Shown: piece by piece, positions 56,059 through 64,000 of the stretch
How the letters are laid out: each line of letters begins with the position of its first letter
Numbering within the stretch: position 1 is the stretch's first letter
Origin: JABMQB01 sp963678235
GTDB lineage: Bacteria; Bacteroidota; Bacteroidia; Bacteroidales; Prolixibacteraceae
Direction of reading: 5' to 3'
Assembly: GCA_963678235.1 (NCBI GenBank)
Contig: OY782766.1
Span: 2,542,001-2,606,000, forward strand
Length of the DNA: 64,000 bases
Made by a program: the position numbers and the translations under genes
The notes under the pieces: generated by a model
What the model was told of the DNA's origin: nothing
What the model saw: the letters and a program-made list of their open reading frames with translations, nothing else
The model's database searches: none

Positions 56059-57246
56059 TTATTCAAGAATTTCAGTTACCTGACCAGCACCAACAGTACG
56101 TCCACCTTCACGTATAGCGAAACGAAGACCTAAGTTGAGAGCAACAGGATAAATCAATTCCACATCAATTGATACGTTATCGCCAGGCATTACCATTTCG
56201 CGACCTTCAGGTAATTTAATCTCACCTGTTACGTCAAGGGTACGAAGATAGAATTGAGGACGATAGTTATTATGGAATGGAGTGTGACGTCCACCTTCTT
56301 CTTTTTTCAATACATAAACCTCAGCTTTAAACTTAGTGTGAGGGGTAATTGAACCAGGTGCAGCCAAAATTTGTCCACGTTTGATTTCTTTTTTATCAAC
56401 ACCACGAAGCAATAAACCTACGTTATCACCAGCTTGTCCGTCATCCAAAATTTTACGGAACATTTCAACTCCTGTACATACAGTTTTACGTCCTTCAGCA
56501 CCTAAACCAATCAACTGAAGTTCGTCTCCTGTATGGATTTTACCAGTTTCGATACGACCTGTTGCAACTGTTCCACGACCTGTAATTGAGAATACGTCCT
56601 CAACTGGCATTAGGAATGGCTTATCAACATCACGTGGAGGAAGTGGGATCCAAGTATCACATGCATCCATAAGCTCCATTACTTTTTCTTCCCATTCTGG
56701 TTCACCGTTCATTGCTCCAAGAGCAGAACCCATGATAACAGGAGTGTCATCACCTTCGAATTCGTAGAAGTCTAACAATTCACGAACTTCCATTTCAACA
56801 AGCTCTAGGATTTCTTCGTCATCAACCATGTCTACTTTATTCATAAACACAACCAATTTAGGTACGTTTACCTGACGTGCAAGAAGAATGTGTTCACGAG
56901 TTTGTGGCATAGGGCCATCAGTTGCAGCAACCACAATAATAGCTCCGTCCATCTGAGCAGCACCAGTTACCATGTTCTTAACGTAATCCGCGTGTCCCGG
57001 ACAGTCAACGTGCGCATAGTGACGAGTAGCAGTTTGGTATTCTACGTGAGCCGTATTAATTGTAATACCTCTTTCTTTCTCTTCTGGAGCATTATCAATT
57101 GAATCAAATGCTTTAACTTCTGACAAACCTTTTTTAGCTAATACCATGGTAATAGCTGCGGTAAGGGTAGTTTTACCATGATCAACGTGGCCAATAGTAC
57201 CTATGTTGACATGCTCTTTATCCCTGTTAAAATGTTCTTTAGCCAT
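56059..57246 (-). CDS. tuf: elongation factor Tu
   Basis: 395 residues. G-domain motifs GHVDHGKTT, DCPGHADY and MNKVD, then domains II and III ending VGAGQVTEILE. Delivers aminoacyl-tRNA to the ribosome. tRNA-Thr and tRNA-Gly lie just upstream, in the normal Bacteroidota order. Confidence 0.99.
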   Translation of the reverse strand: MAKEHFNRDKEHVNIGTIGHVDHGKTTLTAAITMVLAKKGLSEVKAFDSIDNAPEEKERGITINTAHVEYQTATRHYAHVDCPGHADYVKNMVTGAAQMDGAIIVVAATDGPMPQTREHILLARQVNVPKLVVFMNKVDMVDDEEILELVEMEVRELLDFYEFEGDDTPVIMGSALGAMNGEPEWEEKVMELMDACDTWIPLPPRDVDKPFLMPVEDVFSITGRGTVATGRIETGKIHTGDELQLIGLGAEGRKTVCTGVEMFRKILDDGQAGDNVGLLLRGVDKKEIKRGQILAAPGSITPHTKFKAEVYVLKKEEGGRHTPFHNNYRPQFYLRTLDVTGEIKLPEGREMVMPGDNVSIDVELIYPVALNLGLRFAIREGGRTVGAGQVTEILE

Positions 57247-57284
57247 AACTTCAAAATTTTATATTATCTATTTTAATTTAATTG

Positions 57285-57356
<72 letters not shown>

Positions 57357-57421
57357 ACTAAAAAGCATGAGAAATGAGTAAAAAACAACTAGTTTTTTAC
57401 TCATACATCTCTGCTTAACGG

Positions 57422-57494
57422 AGCGGGAAACGAGACTCAAACTCGCGACCCTTAGCTTGGAAGGCTAATGCTCTATCAACTGAGCTATTCCCGC
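57422..57494 (-). tRNA. tRNA-Gly (anticodon TCC)
   Basis: 73 nt. Acceptor GCGGGAA pairs with TTCCCGC. Anticodon stem TTAGC/GCTAA, loop CTTCCAA gives TCC. The T-loop TTTGAGT begins TTT rather than TTC. Leads the tuf transcript. Confidence 0.96.
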
Positions 57495-57727
57495 TTACTT
57501 ATACATTCTGTAAAAATGCCGTGCAAAATTACAAAAAATCTTTATTTTTAAAAGAACCTTTATTATTTTTTTCAAAAAAATATTTTTCTTGAAAAAAATG
57601 CTTAATGAACAATATAATTCATTTCCCTAAAGCGCAAGTTCTAATTTATTTTATCCGTGCATTGTGGTATTATATTCCAAAAATGCTGGTTTTTCAACAG
57701 TTACAAGAACTTTCCCAAAAGGGTGTG
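57495..57727 (-). other. leader region of the tRNA-tuf transcript
   Basis: About 230 nt between the promoter and tRNA-Gly, A/T-rich. A second -7 match, TAATTTTG (57523-57530), lacks a -33. No gene seen. Confidence 0.45.
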
Positions 57728-57758
57728 CAAATGTAAAATATTTTTAATGAAATAGCAA
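57728..57758 (-). promoter_or_regulatory. promoter of tRNA-Gly/tRNA-Thr/tuf
   Basis: Minus-strand TTG (57756-57758), 20 nt, TACATTTG (57728-57735). The -7 and next bases TACATTTGCA equal those of rrn P1 and P2, pointing to a shared stable-RNA promoter type. Confidence 0.65.
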
Positions 57759-57780
57759 CATTAGTTGCAATTTTTCAATA

Positions 57781-58083
57781 TTATTTATTTTTAAGTTTAT
57801 TCTTATATTTTTCAAGTTGTCTTTTAATAGCGTCAACCGCCAGGTCAGTGGCTTCTTCAAAGGAATCAGCCTGTTTTTTTGCAAACAAATAATCGTTCAC
57901 CGGGATGGAAACTTTTATTTCTGCCACCTTGTTTTTTACACTTTCGGGTTTCTCAACTTTAAGTGTTACTTCTAAACTAATTATGCCTTCAAACAAAGTA
58001 TCAAGTTTTGCAACTTTTTTATTGATAAAATCAATTAATTTTTGATCAGCATTAAAACTAACAGCTTTTACTTTTATATTCAT
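57781..58083 (-). CDS. hpf: ribosome hibernation-promoting factor, short (HPF/RaiA) form
   Basis: 100 residues. VKAVSFNADQKLIDFINKKV and ADSFEEATDLAVDAIKRQLE are the HPF/RaiA fold; there is no C-terminal dimerisation domain, so this is the short type. It inhibits ribosomes in stationary phase. 11 nt after xerC. Confidence 0.93.
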   Translation of the reverse strand: MNIKVKAVSFNADQKLIDFINKKVAKLDTLFEGIISLEVTLKVEKPESVKNKVAEIKVSIPVNDYLFAKKQADSFEEATDLAVDAIKRQLEKYKNKLKNK

Positions 58084-58094
58084 AATATATCGAT

Positions 58095-58979
58095 TTAACC
58101 CCGAGGGTGTGTTTTTTCATAAATTTTTTGCAATTTCTCAAATGTAGTATGTGTGTACACCTGAGTTGCGGACAAATTAGCGTGCCCAAGCAATTCTTTT
58201 ACAGCATTTAAATCAGCTCCTTTATTAAGCAAGTGAGTTGCAAACGTATGCCTTAATATATGTGGGCTTTTCTTTTCGAGGGAAGTGATACCTCCTAACT
58301 TATTCTTCACAACCCTATATATTAGCTTATCGTAAACTTTATCCCCTTTACCGGTTACTAAAAAATACGGTGTTGTACCTTCAAATTCTTTATTTCTTAA
58401 CTCCATGTATTCGCGAATAAGCTTATTTAGCTCTTTGGGATATGGTATTATACGTTCCTTGTTCCGTTTCCCCAAAACTTTTATTAAGGATTGATCCATG
58501 TCAATATCCTTTTCTTGCAAAGATACCAATTCGGCAAGCCGGATACCAGTCCCATATAATAATGTAATAATTAACTTGTCACGTGTTCCAAGGAAATCTT
58601 TTTCGAAAAACCCACCATCCAATAAAACATTCATACTATTCTCGTCCACAAAGGAAGGCAGTTTTTTCCGAACTTTCGGAAGAGTAATGTTTTGCACAGG
58701 ATTTGTTTCTGTAATTTCCAACTTCATTAAATACTTATAAAATGACTTCAGTGTAGAAACTTTCCTGTTAACCGAACGGGCAGAAATCTCATTTTCCATC
58801 AGATAAATTATCCATGAACGAATTAACTTGGCATCTACCCCTTTAATATCAAAGTCCCCGACCATTGTATTGCAAAATTGTACAAATTGATCGAGGTCAT
58901 TCTTATAAGCATTACAAGTATGAGGGGACATTCTCCTCTCATATTTTAAATAGTCTAAAAAAGCATCCTGATATTCCAT
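58095..58979 (-). CDS. xerC: tyrosine recombinase XerC/XerD-type
   Basis: 294 residues. N-terminal core-binding domain (SPHTCNAYKNDLDQFVQFC) and catalytic domain with Arg in GTGIRLAELVS, Lys in LGKRNKERI, His-x-x-Arg in HILRHTFATHLL, His in LGHANLSATQVY, and Tyr in QVYTHT. Resolves chromosome dimers at dif. A dif-like site was not sought in detail. Confidence 0.94.
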   Translation of the reverse strand: MEYQDAFLDYLKYERRMSPHTCNAYKNDLDQFVQFCNTMVGDFDIKGVDAKLIRSWIIYLMENEISARSVNRKVSTLKSFYKYLMKLEITETNPVQNITLPKVRKKLPSFVDENSMNVLLDGGFFEKDFLGTRDKLIITLLYGTGIRLAELVSLQEKDIDMDQSLIKVLGKRNKERIIPYPKELNKLIREYMELRNKEFEGTTPYFLVTGKGDKVYDKLIYRVVKNKLGGITSLEKKSPHILRHTFATHLLNKGADLNAVKELLGHANLSATQVYTHTTFEKLQKIYEKTHPRG

Positions 58980-59013
58980 AAATCCTCACATACAAAATCA
59001 GGAGTTCGGAATT

Positions 59014-59205
59014 TTACTCTTCCTGACGTTGTAATCCTTGTACGTAAATCGCCTTTTTTACCATTGTTCTCTTCAAAACTGAAGGTTTGGTAAACATTTT
59101 ACGTTCACGTAATTCTTTAATTACACCAGTTTTTTCAAATTTTCTTTTAAACCTTTTTAAGGCTCTTTCAATATTTTCGCCCTCTTTTACTGGAATGATA
59201 ATCAT
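59014..59205 (-). CDS. rpsU: 30S ribosomal protein S21
   Basis: 63 residues. VKEGENIERALKRFKRKFEK is the S21 signature, with a basic C-terminal tail. First gene of the operon with xerC (34 nt) and hpf. Consensus promoter at 59239-59268. Confidence 0.96.
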   Translation of the reverse strand: MIIIPVKEGENIERALKRFKRKFEKTGVIKELRERKMFTKPSVLKRTMVKKAIYVQGLQRQEE

Positions 59206-59238
59206 ATTTTTCCGTTTTTATTTTTCAATTTCGAGGCG

Positions 59239-59268
59239 CAAATTTAGAAAATATTCATTGTATATCAA
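59239..59268 (-). promoter_or_regulatory. promoter of rpsU-xerC-hpf
   Basis: Minus-strand TTG (59266-59268), 19 nt, TAAATTTG (59239-59246). Full consensus. Confidence 0.7.
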
Positions 59269-59340
59269 ATTTAAAACAAAAATTTTGCATTTAAAAGTAT
59301 ATACCTTTCGTTATTTAACCCGGCATCCCGTTTTATTGGT

Positions 59341-60456
59341 CTAATTTATTTTCAAATAAGGCGATATTCGCTTATAATCATCTTCATTTACAAGCCCATT
59401 CTTGACTATTTCCGCACAACTTGAGAAAGCACCGTTTTTATTTCGACAAGTAATTATATTATGCGCAAGCTCTTTAGAAATATAAGGGTGTTTGGATAAT
59501 TCGTAGGCATCTGAAAAGTTAAGGGAAATTTTTTGTACGAGCATTGTATCTATCCAGATGTTGGGTTCAATTTCACAGTAAGTTTCGAACGGCAAATTAT
59601 ACACTTCGCATAATTGTTTTTTGGAATAAAACCCTCCCAGGTAATCACGATACTTAACAATACGATTGGCAAAATAAGGTCCAATCCCTTTTAGTTTGAT
59701 CAGATCGGTAGAATCAGCACTGTTTAACTCTATTTTTATCGAAGTCAATTTCTTTTTAAAAGCAGGTCCCTTATTTTCTATTTTTACCCAAGGCTTAAGT
59801 TTTTTAAAAGCTGCGGAATCCATGCCATATATTTTTGAAATGTCTTCTGCTTGCCTGAATTCACCTCCCTTACTTCGATAGTTTAAAATATTCCTTATTT
59901 GGAATTTATTTAATCCCAATTTAGAAAGTTCACTTTGTGTACTTGTATTTGGATCAAAATAAAAGTATTGAGTTTCAACTTTTCTATTTTTAATTGGGGG
60001 AATTGTTTCTTTTTTAGCAGCGGGAATATGGATATAACTTTCAACTATAGAGAATAAACTATCCGTCATTCCATAAATGCGTTTAATATCAGATGGCTTA
60101 TTAAAAACTCCTCCCCTTTCCCTATAACTCAACATGTTTGATTTTACCCTTTTCGGCAAGGCTAAAGAATCCAATTCTTCTTTGCTGATTTCATTTGGAT
60201 TAAAATCAAATAATTTTAAGCTATTGGCTTTTGATTTCGCTTCCAGTTCCGCTTCCCATTGTTCTATCACGGTGATCATTTCGGAATAATCCTCTTCCGT
60301 AGATATCGGAATTTTCCGAACAATAAATTTTAAGGTAATTAAAAGGAATAGTAGGATACAAAGTACCAGAATCCCATTTCTTTCCTGACGGGAGTAGGTA
60401 AATAATTGTTGGAATATTGCTTTTATGCGTTTGAGTTTCACATGCTTAATATACAA
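59341..60456 (-). CDS. membrane-anchored helix-hairpin-helix repeat protein
   Basis: 371 residues. One N-terminal membrane segment (about residues 27-47, NGILVLCILLFLLITLKFIV). Four HhH-like units follow: LFDFNPNEISKEELDSL, FDPNTSTQSELSKLG, IELNSADSTDLIKLKGIGPY and ISLNFSDAYELSKHPYISK, each with a basic loop (e.g. NILNYRSKGGEF). HhH units bind DNA non-specifically, as in ComEA, but a ComEA role is not proven. 31 nt downstream of the transporter gene. Confidence 0.85.
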   Translation of the reverse strand: MYIKHVKLKRIKAIFQQLFTYSRQERNGILVLCILLFLLITLKFIVRKIPISTEEDYSEMITVIEQWEAELEAKSKANSLKLFDFNPNEISKEELDSLALPKRVKSNMLSYRERGGVFNKPSDIKRIYGMTDSLFSIVESYIHIPAAKKETIPPIKNRKVETQYFYFDPNTSTQSELSKLGLNKFQIRNILNYRSKGGEFRQAEDISKIYGMDSAAFKKLKPWVKIENKGPAFKKKLTSIKIELNSADSTDLIKLKGIGPYFANRIVKYRDYLGGFYSKKQLCEVYNLPFETYCEIEPNIWIDTMLVQKISLNFSDAYELSKHPYISKELAHNIITCRNKNGAFSSCAEIVKNGLVNEDDYKRISPYLKIN

Positions 60457-60487
60457 AAAAGCAAGGAGCTAAAAAAATGGTTTCTTT

Positions 60488-61849
60488 CTAAAACTTAAGA
60501 AGACCAACTTTGTTCAACATCACAACTGCAATTGCTATTGGTGCAATAAATTTAACAAGAAACATAAAGATGGAGAGCAATGCCCCGGAAAGGTTTCCTC
60601 CATTTGCAACTTCCTCCCGAACTTTTTTCCTGCCAAAAAACCACCCAACGAAAACCGAAATAAGCAAACCTCCAAGTGGTAGCAGCATATTTGCAGAAAT
60701 CCAGTCCATTAAATCAAAAAAGTTAAGACCAAAAATCTTTACCGGCTCCAAAATCCCCATTGACAACGAACAAAAAATTCCTAAAATTGAGATAAGTACT
60801 GTCGCTAAAATAGTGGAAGCTGTTCTTTTCATTTTGAACTCTTCTTTAAAATATGCAACAACTACTTCCAATATCGAAATGGATGATGTTATAGCTGCAA
60901 CAGTCAGAAGAACAAAAAACAGGATAGCGAAAATAAATCCTCCCGGCATCAAGTGAAATACGTTGGGTAGCGTAACAAATATTAACCCAGGTCCCTGACT
61001 CGGCTCAATGCCAAATGCAAATACAGCAGGAAAAATTGCAATGCCTGCAAAAATTGCAATAACTGTATCGGCAACGGTTACATTAATCACCGTATTTACC
61101 AGATTATTCTTTTTGTCGATATAAGATCCATAAGTAATTAAAGTCCCCATTCCCAAACTCAAAGTAAAAAACGCATGACCCAGTGCACTTAAAATACCAT
61201 CGCCAGTAAGTTTTGAGAAATCAGGTTGGAATAAAAATTTTAATCCTGACCTTGCCCCTTCAAGCGAGACAGACTTAATACACAGCACAATTAGAATTAC
61301 TACTAAAAGTGGCATTAATATTTTTGTATACTTTTCGATACCTTTTTTAACACCAACAATAACAATTGCAGCAGTTGCTACCATAAAGCCAAGCTGTAAA
61401 ATAACAGGCTTCAACGGAGATTCAATTAAAGTGGTAAAAAGGGCTCCAATTTGTTCCGGACTTTTACTGGAGAAACCATCTTGGACAGATAGAATGATAT
61501 ACTGCACGCTCCAACCTGCGACAACCCCATAAAACGATAATATTAGAAACGCTGCAGCAACCCCAAGTATTCCAATATAACGCCATGGTGTTCCGGGAGC
61601 CAAAACTTTAAATGCCCCAAATGCATTTCTTCGAGAATTTCGCCCGATAATCAACTCCGAAAGCATAACAGGTAAACCGATTGCCAAAATAAAACCGAGA
61701 TAAACAAATAAAAATGCCGCGCCTCCATAAACTCCTGCAATGTATGGGAATTTCCAGATGTTCCCTAATCCAACTGCCGATCCTGCCGCTGCCGCAATTA
61801 CGCCAAACTTTGACCCAAAGGTATCGCGCACATTTAATTTCTCAGCCAT
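60488..61849 (-). CDS. sodium-dependent (NSS/SNF family) transporter
   Basis: 453 residues, 11-12 hydrophobic segments. AAAGSAVGLGNIWKFPYIAG (TM1) carries the unwound substrate/Na+ site of the NSS family. SLGMGTLITYGSY is TM6-like. Likely Na+-coupled uptake of an amino acid, consistent with the amino-acid metabolism in the window; substrate unknown. Confidence 0.92.
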   Translation of the reverse strand: MAEKLNVRDTFGSKFGVIAAAAGSAVGLGNIWKFPYIAGVYGGAAFLFVYLGFILAIGLPVMLSELIIGRNSRRNAFGAFKVLAPGTPWRYIGILGVAAAFLILSFYGVVAGWSVQYIILSVQDGFSSKSPEQIGALFTTLIESPLKPVILQLGFMVATAAIVIVGVKKGIEKYTKILMPLLVVILIVLCIKSVSLEGARSGLKFLFQPDFSKLTGDGILSALGHAFFTLSLGMGTLITYGSYIDKKNNLVNTVINVTVADTVIAIFAGIAIFPAVFAFGIEPSQGPGLIFVTLPNVFHLMPGGFIFAILFFVLLTVAAITSSISILEVVVAYFKEEFKMKRTASTILATVLISILGIFCSLSMGILEPVKIFGLNFFDLMDWISANMLLPLGGLLISVFVGWFFGRKKVREEVANGGNLSGALLSIFMFLVKFIAPIAIAVVMLNKVGLLKF

Positions 61850-61944
61850 ATATATTTAATTGTTAATAGATAATTACAAAAATAGCCTGTAAAGTAACAA
61901 ATCTTAAAAATGCAAAAAAAATTTGAGATGCAAGAATTTACAAA

Positions 61945-61972
61945 AAAAGGCTGCCAAAACTGACAGCCTTTT
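61945..61972 (-). terminator. terminator of fbaA
   Basis: AAAAGGCTG (61945-61953) pairs with CAGCCTTTT (61964-61972), 10-nt loop; on the minus strand followed by TTTTTTTG. 20 nt beyond the stop codon. Confidence 0.9.
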
Positions 61973-61991
61973 GATAATATTTTAAGTTGAA

Positions 61992-63071
61992 CTATCCTCT
62001 ATTGATACAGTTCAAATCTTCAAAAGCTTTTACTAAGCGATTCACCATACTTACTTCACCAGCACGTAACCATACACGTGGATCGTAGAACTTTTTATTT
62101 GGCTTGTCTTCCCCATCAGGGTTACCAATCTGACCTTGAAGATAGTCATGGTTTTTAGCTTCAAACTCGCGAACACCGTCCCAAGTTGCCCATTGTGTAT
62201 CCGTGTCAATATTCATTTTGATTACACCATAGCTTATCGCTTCACGAATTTCTTCCAGTGTAGAACCAGATCCGCCATGGAAAACAAAATTTACAGGTTT
62301 TGCATCTAATCCATGTTTTTCAGCAATATATTTTTGCGAATTGTCAAGAATTTTTGGTGTAAGTTTAACATTACCAGGCTTGTAAACTCCATGAACGTTA
62401 CCAAACGATGCAGCTATTGTAAAGTTAGGGCTGATTTCTGATAATTGTTCGAAAGCATAATTAACTTCTTCGGGTTTCGTGTATAAGTCAGCAGTATCCA
62501 CATTGCTATTGTCAACACCATCTTCTTCACCACCTGTAATCCCCAATTCAATTTCAAGGGTCATATCTATTTTGCTCATTCTTTTCAAATACTCTTTACA
62601 GATAGCAATATTTTCCTCGATTGGTTCTTCAGAAAGGTCAAGCATGTGTGAAGAAAATAATGGCTTACCTGTTTCAACAAAATTCTTTTCACTTGCATCT
62701 AACAATCCATCAATCCATGGCAATAATTTTTTTGCAGCATGGTCGGTATGTAAAACCACATGAACACCATAAGCTTTTGCAACTGTATGAACGTGCTGTG
62801 CACCTGAAATTGCACCCAAAATTTGTCCTTCCTGACCTGGCAAACCAATTGCTTTACCAGCAATAAAAGCAGCCCCTCCGTTTGACAATTGAATGATTAC
62901 GGGAGAATTAACTTTTTTTGCTGCTTCAAGAACAGCATTGATTGAATTATGCCCAACAACGTTTACAGCCGGAAGTGCAAATTCATTTTCTTTTGCGATT
63001 TTAAATATGGTTTGAAGATCCTGACCAGTTACAACTCCTGGTTCAATGTTTCCAAATAATGATTCACTCAT
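61992..63071 (-). CDS. fbaA: class II fructose-bisphosphate aldolase
   Basis: 359 residues, zinc-dependent. VVLHTDHAAKKLLPW (catalytic Asp and Zn His), ELGITGGEEDGVDNS, ASFGNVHGVY and VFHGGSGS are the class IIA signatures. It cleaves fructose-1,6-bisphosphate in glycolysis and gluconeogenesis. Its own terminator is at 61945-61972. A -7 match TATTTTTG (63135-63142) overlaps the end of the next gene's intergenic but lacks a -33. Confidence 0.97.
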   Translation of the reverse strand: MSESLFGNIEPGVVTGQDLQTIFKIAKENEFALPAVNVVGHNSINAVLEAAKKVNSPVIIQLSNGGAAFIAGKAIGLPGQEGQILGAISGAQHVHTVAKAYGVHVVLHTDHAAKKLLPWIDGLLDASEKNFVETGKPLFSSHMLDLSEEPIEENIAICKEYLKRMSKIDMTLEIELGITGGEEDGVDNSNVDTADLYTKPEEVNYAFEQLSEISPNFTIAASFGNVHGVYKPGNVKLTPKILDNSQKYIAEKHGLDAKPVNFVFHGGSGSTLEEIREAISYGVIKMNIDTDTQWATWDGVREFEAKNHDYLQGQIGNPDGEDKPNKKFYDPRVWLRAGEVSMVNRLVKAFEDLNCINRG

Positions 63072-63143
63072 GGTATTTTTACTTATTTAAAAATGATACA
63101 AAATTGTTTTAAATCTTTAGCGTTAAGCCAGTACAAAAATAAA

Positions 63144-64000
63144 CTAGAATGGATAACCTATTGCAAAAGACAAGTTAAAATCATCATTATTTAACTTTCT
63201 GTTTCCAATTATCCATCCATTTCCAATTTCCTGGGATGGATCATGAAGTTTCATGCCGAGGTCAAGTCGAAATATAAAATAATTAAAATCAAAACGAAGA
63301 CCGGTCCCAGTACCCAAAGCTATTTGTTTGTAGAACTTATCTATTTGGAAAGTAGCACCTTCTCTGTTGTCTTTTGTGTTGATTGCCCATATATTCCCTG
63401 CATCGAAAAACAAAGCACCTTCCAATATTTTCATAAGCTTAAAGCGGTATTCAATGTTTGCTTCTAATTTTATGTCGGACGATTGATTTGGGTAAGCATC
63501 AGGACTTGCTCGATATGAACCGGGACCTAACGACCTTACCTGCCATGCCCTAATTCCGTTTGCCCCTCCGGTGAAATACTTTTTTTCAAAGGGCAGAACA
63601 TCAAAGTTCCCATACGGAACACCAATTCCAACGAAAGCCCGTCCAACTATGGCATTATATTTATCGATCATGTGCCCATACCTGTATTCAAAGTCGGCTT
63701 TCACATACTGGGCAAATCTTTTGTTTAATACTTCATAATAAGAATAATTTCCAAGACCTTCGTTATCAATATATTCTACTTTATCCTGTCCGCTTACCTT
63801 TGAAGCCAAATGAAGAAAATTCCCGGCCGATTCGAATGCAAGCCTTAAAAACGAATAATTACTCCTTTTTCCTATTTCCTGGGTATTGTGGGTCATCGAG
63901 ATGTTCGTTGCCAGGATCAAGTGGTCCGTAAAGCTACTTTTTATATATAAATCCTCAATTGAATTTATAAATTCAGGATCAAATTCGTAGAGATCGACCA
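63144..64000 (-). CDS. Omp85/BamA-family surface antigen, C-terminal part (5' end outside window)
   Basis: The frame is open to the right edge (64000). The segment is the barrel part: KYFTGGANGIRAWQVRSLGP includes the surface-antigen (D15) motif GGANGIRAW, and the chain ends NLSFAIGYPF, terminal Phe. The TTG at 63920 is an internal Leu codon, not the start. Upstream POTRA domains are outside the window. BamA, TamA and related members are all possible. Confidence 0.9.
   Translation of the reverse strand, partial: VDLYEFDPEFINSIEDLYIKSSFTDHLILATNISMTHNTQEIGKRSNYSFLRLAFESAGNFLHLASKVSGQDKVEYIDNEGLGNYSYYEVLNKRFAQYVKADFEYRYGHMIDKYNAIVGRAFVGIGVPYGNFDVLPFEKKYFTGGANGIRAWQVRSLGPGSYRASPDAYPNQSSDIKLEANIEYRFKLMKILEGALFFDAGNIWAINTKDNREGATFQIDKFYKQIALGTGTGLRFDFNYFIFRLDLGMKLHDPSQEIGNGWIIGNRKLNNDDFNLSFAIGYPF

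Noticed and set aside
63135..63142. TATTTTTG as an fbaA promoter
   Set aside because: No TTG at 18-20 nt spacing and it lies at the edge of the neighbouring gene.

Overview
The window is chromosomal DNA of a Bacteroidota bacterium, most likely Bacteroidales/Marinilabiliales-like. The evidence is the Bacteroidetes-type 16S 3' end (GGAACACCTCCTTT), the repeated promoter pattern TTG-(18-20 nt)-TAnnTTTG, an S46 dipeptidyl peptidase, and the order rpsU-xerC-hpf-tRNAs-tuf-secE-nusG-rplKAJL-rpoBC-DUF3467. Almost every gene is on the minus strand. Taxonomy below phylum is inference.

1-12.6 kb: after a truncated response regulator and a small CDF-type metal exporter comes a block for 2-oxoacid and amino-acid catabolism. 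It holds a four-subunit 2-oxoacid:ferredoxin oxidoreductase, a Crp/Fnr regulator, a PLP aminotransferase, a flavodoxin, prephenate dehydratase, phenylacetate-CoA ligase with a tandem-ACT protein, and indolepyruvate:ferredoxin oxidoreductase (iorAB) with a second tandem-ACT protein. Together they suggest transamination of amino acids to 2-oxoacids, ferredoxin-linked oxidative decarboxylation to acyl-CoA, and handling of aryl acids. The same enzymes can run in reverse for biosynthesis.

12.6-28.7 kb: a porin-like protein, a PepSY membrane protein, a methyltransferase overlapping an ADP-forming acyl-CoA synthetase (a possible ATP-yielding end step for the acyl-CoAs above), a tandem universal stress protein, an outer-membrane protein, a DPP11-type peptidase, an orphan XylF-like lipoprotein, a DUF2520/KdsC/Maf operon, a glycosyltransferase and an O-antigen ligase/polymerase.

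28.7-34.5 kb: an rRNA operon on the minus strand (16S-tRNA-Ile-tRNA-Ala-23S-5S) with a strong terminator and three tandem promoters sharing the consensus.

34.9-40.9 kb: an operon etfB-etfA-membrane FeS protein-CCG protein-acyl-CoA dehydrogenase. It looks like a complete acyl-CoA to ETF to quinone electron path. 41.1-44.4 kb: a DNRLRE lipoprotein, CstA, and a decayed Tat-signal gene.

44.4-59.3 kb: RNA polymerase, ribosomal protein, tuf, tRNA and rpsU/xerC/hpf genes, with a decayed tRNA-like element where tRNA-Trp often lies. 59.3-64 kb: a helix-hairpin-helix protein, an NSS transporter, class II aldolase and the C-terminal part of an Omp85-type barrel.

No CRISPR array, insertion sequence, prophage or obvious defence island was seen. 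The most unusual signals are regulatory or degenerative: tandem rrn promoters, a palindrome placed like an Fnr site, tRNA remnants, a frameshifted Tat gene and a promoter-distal palindrome.
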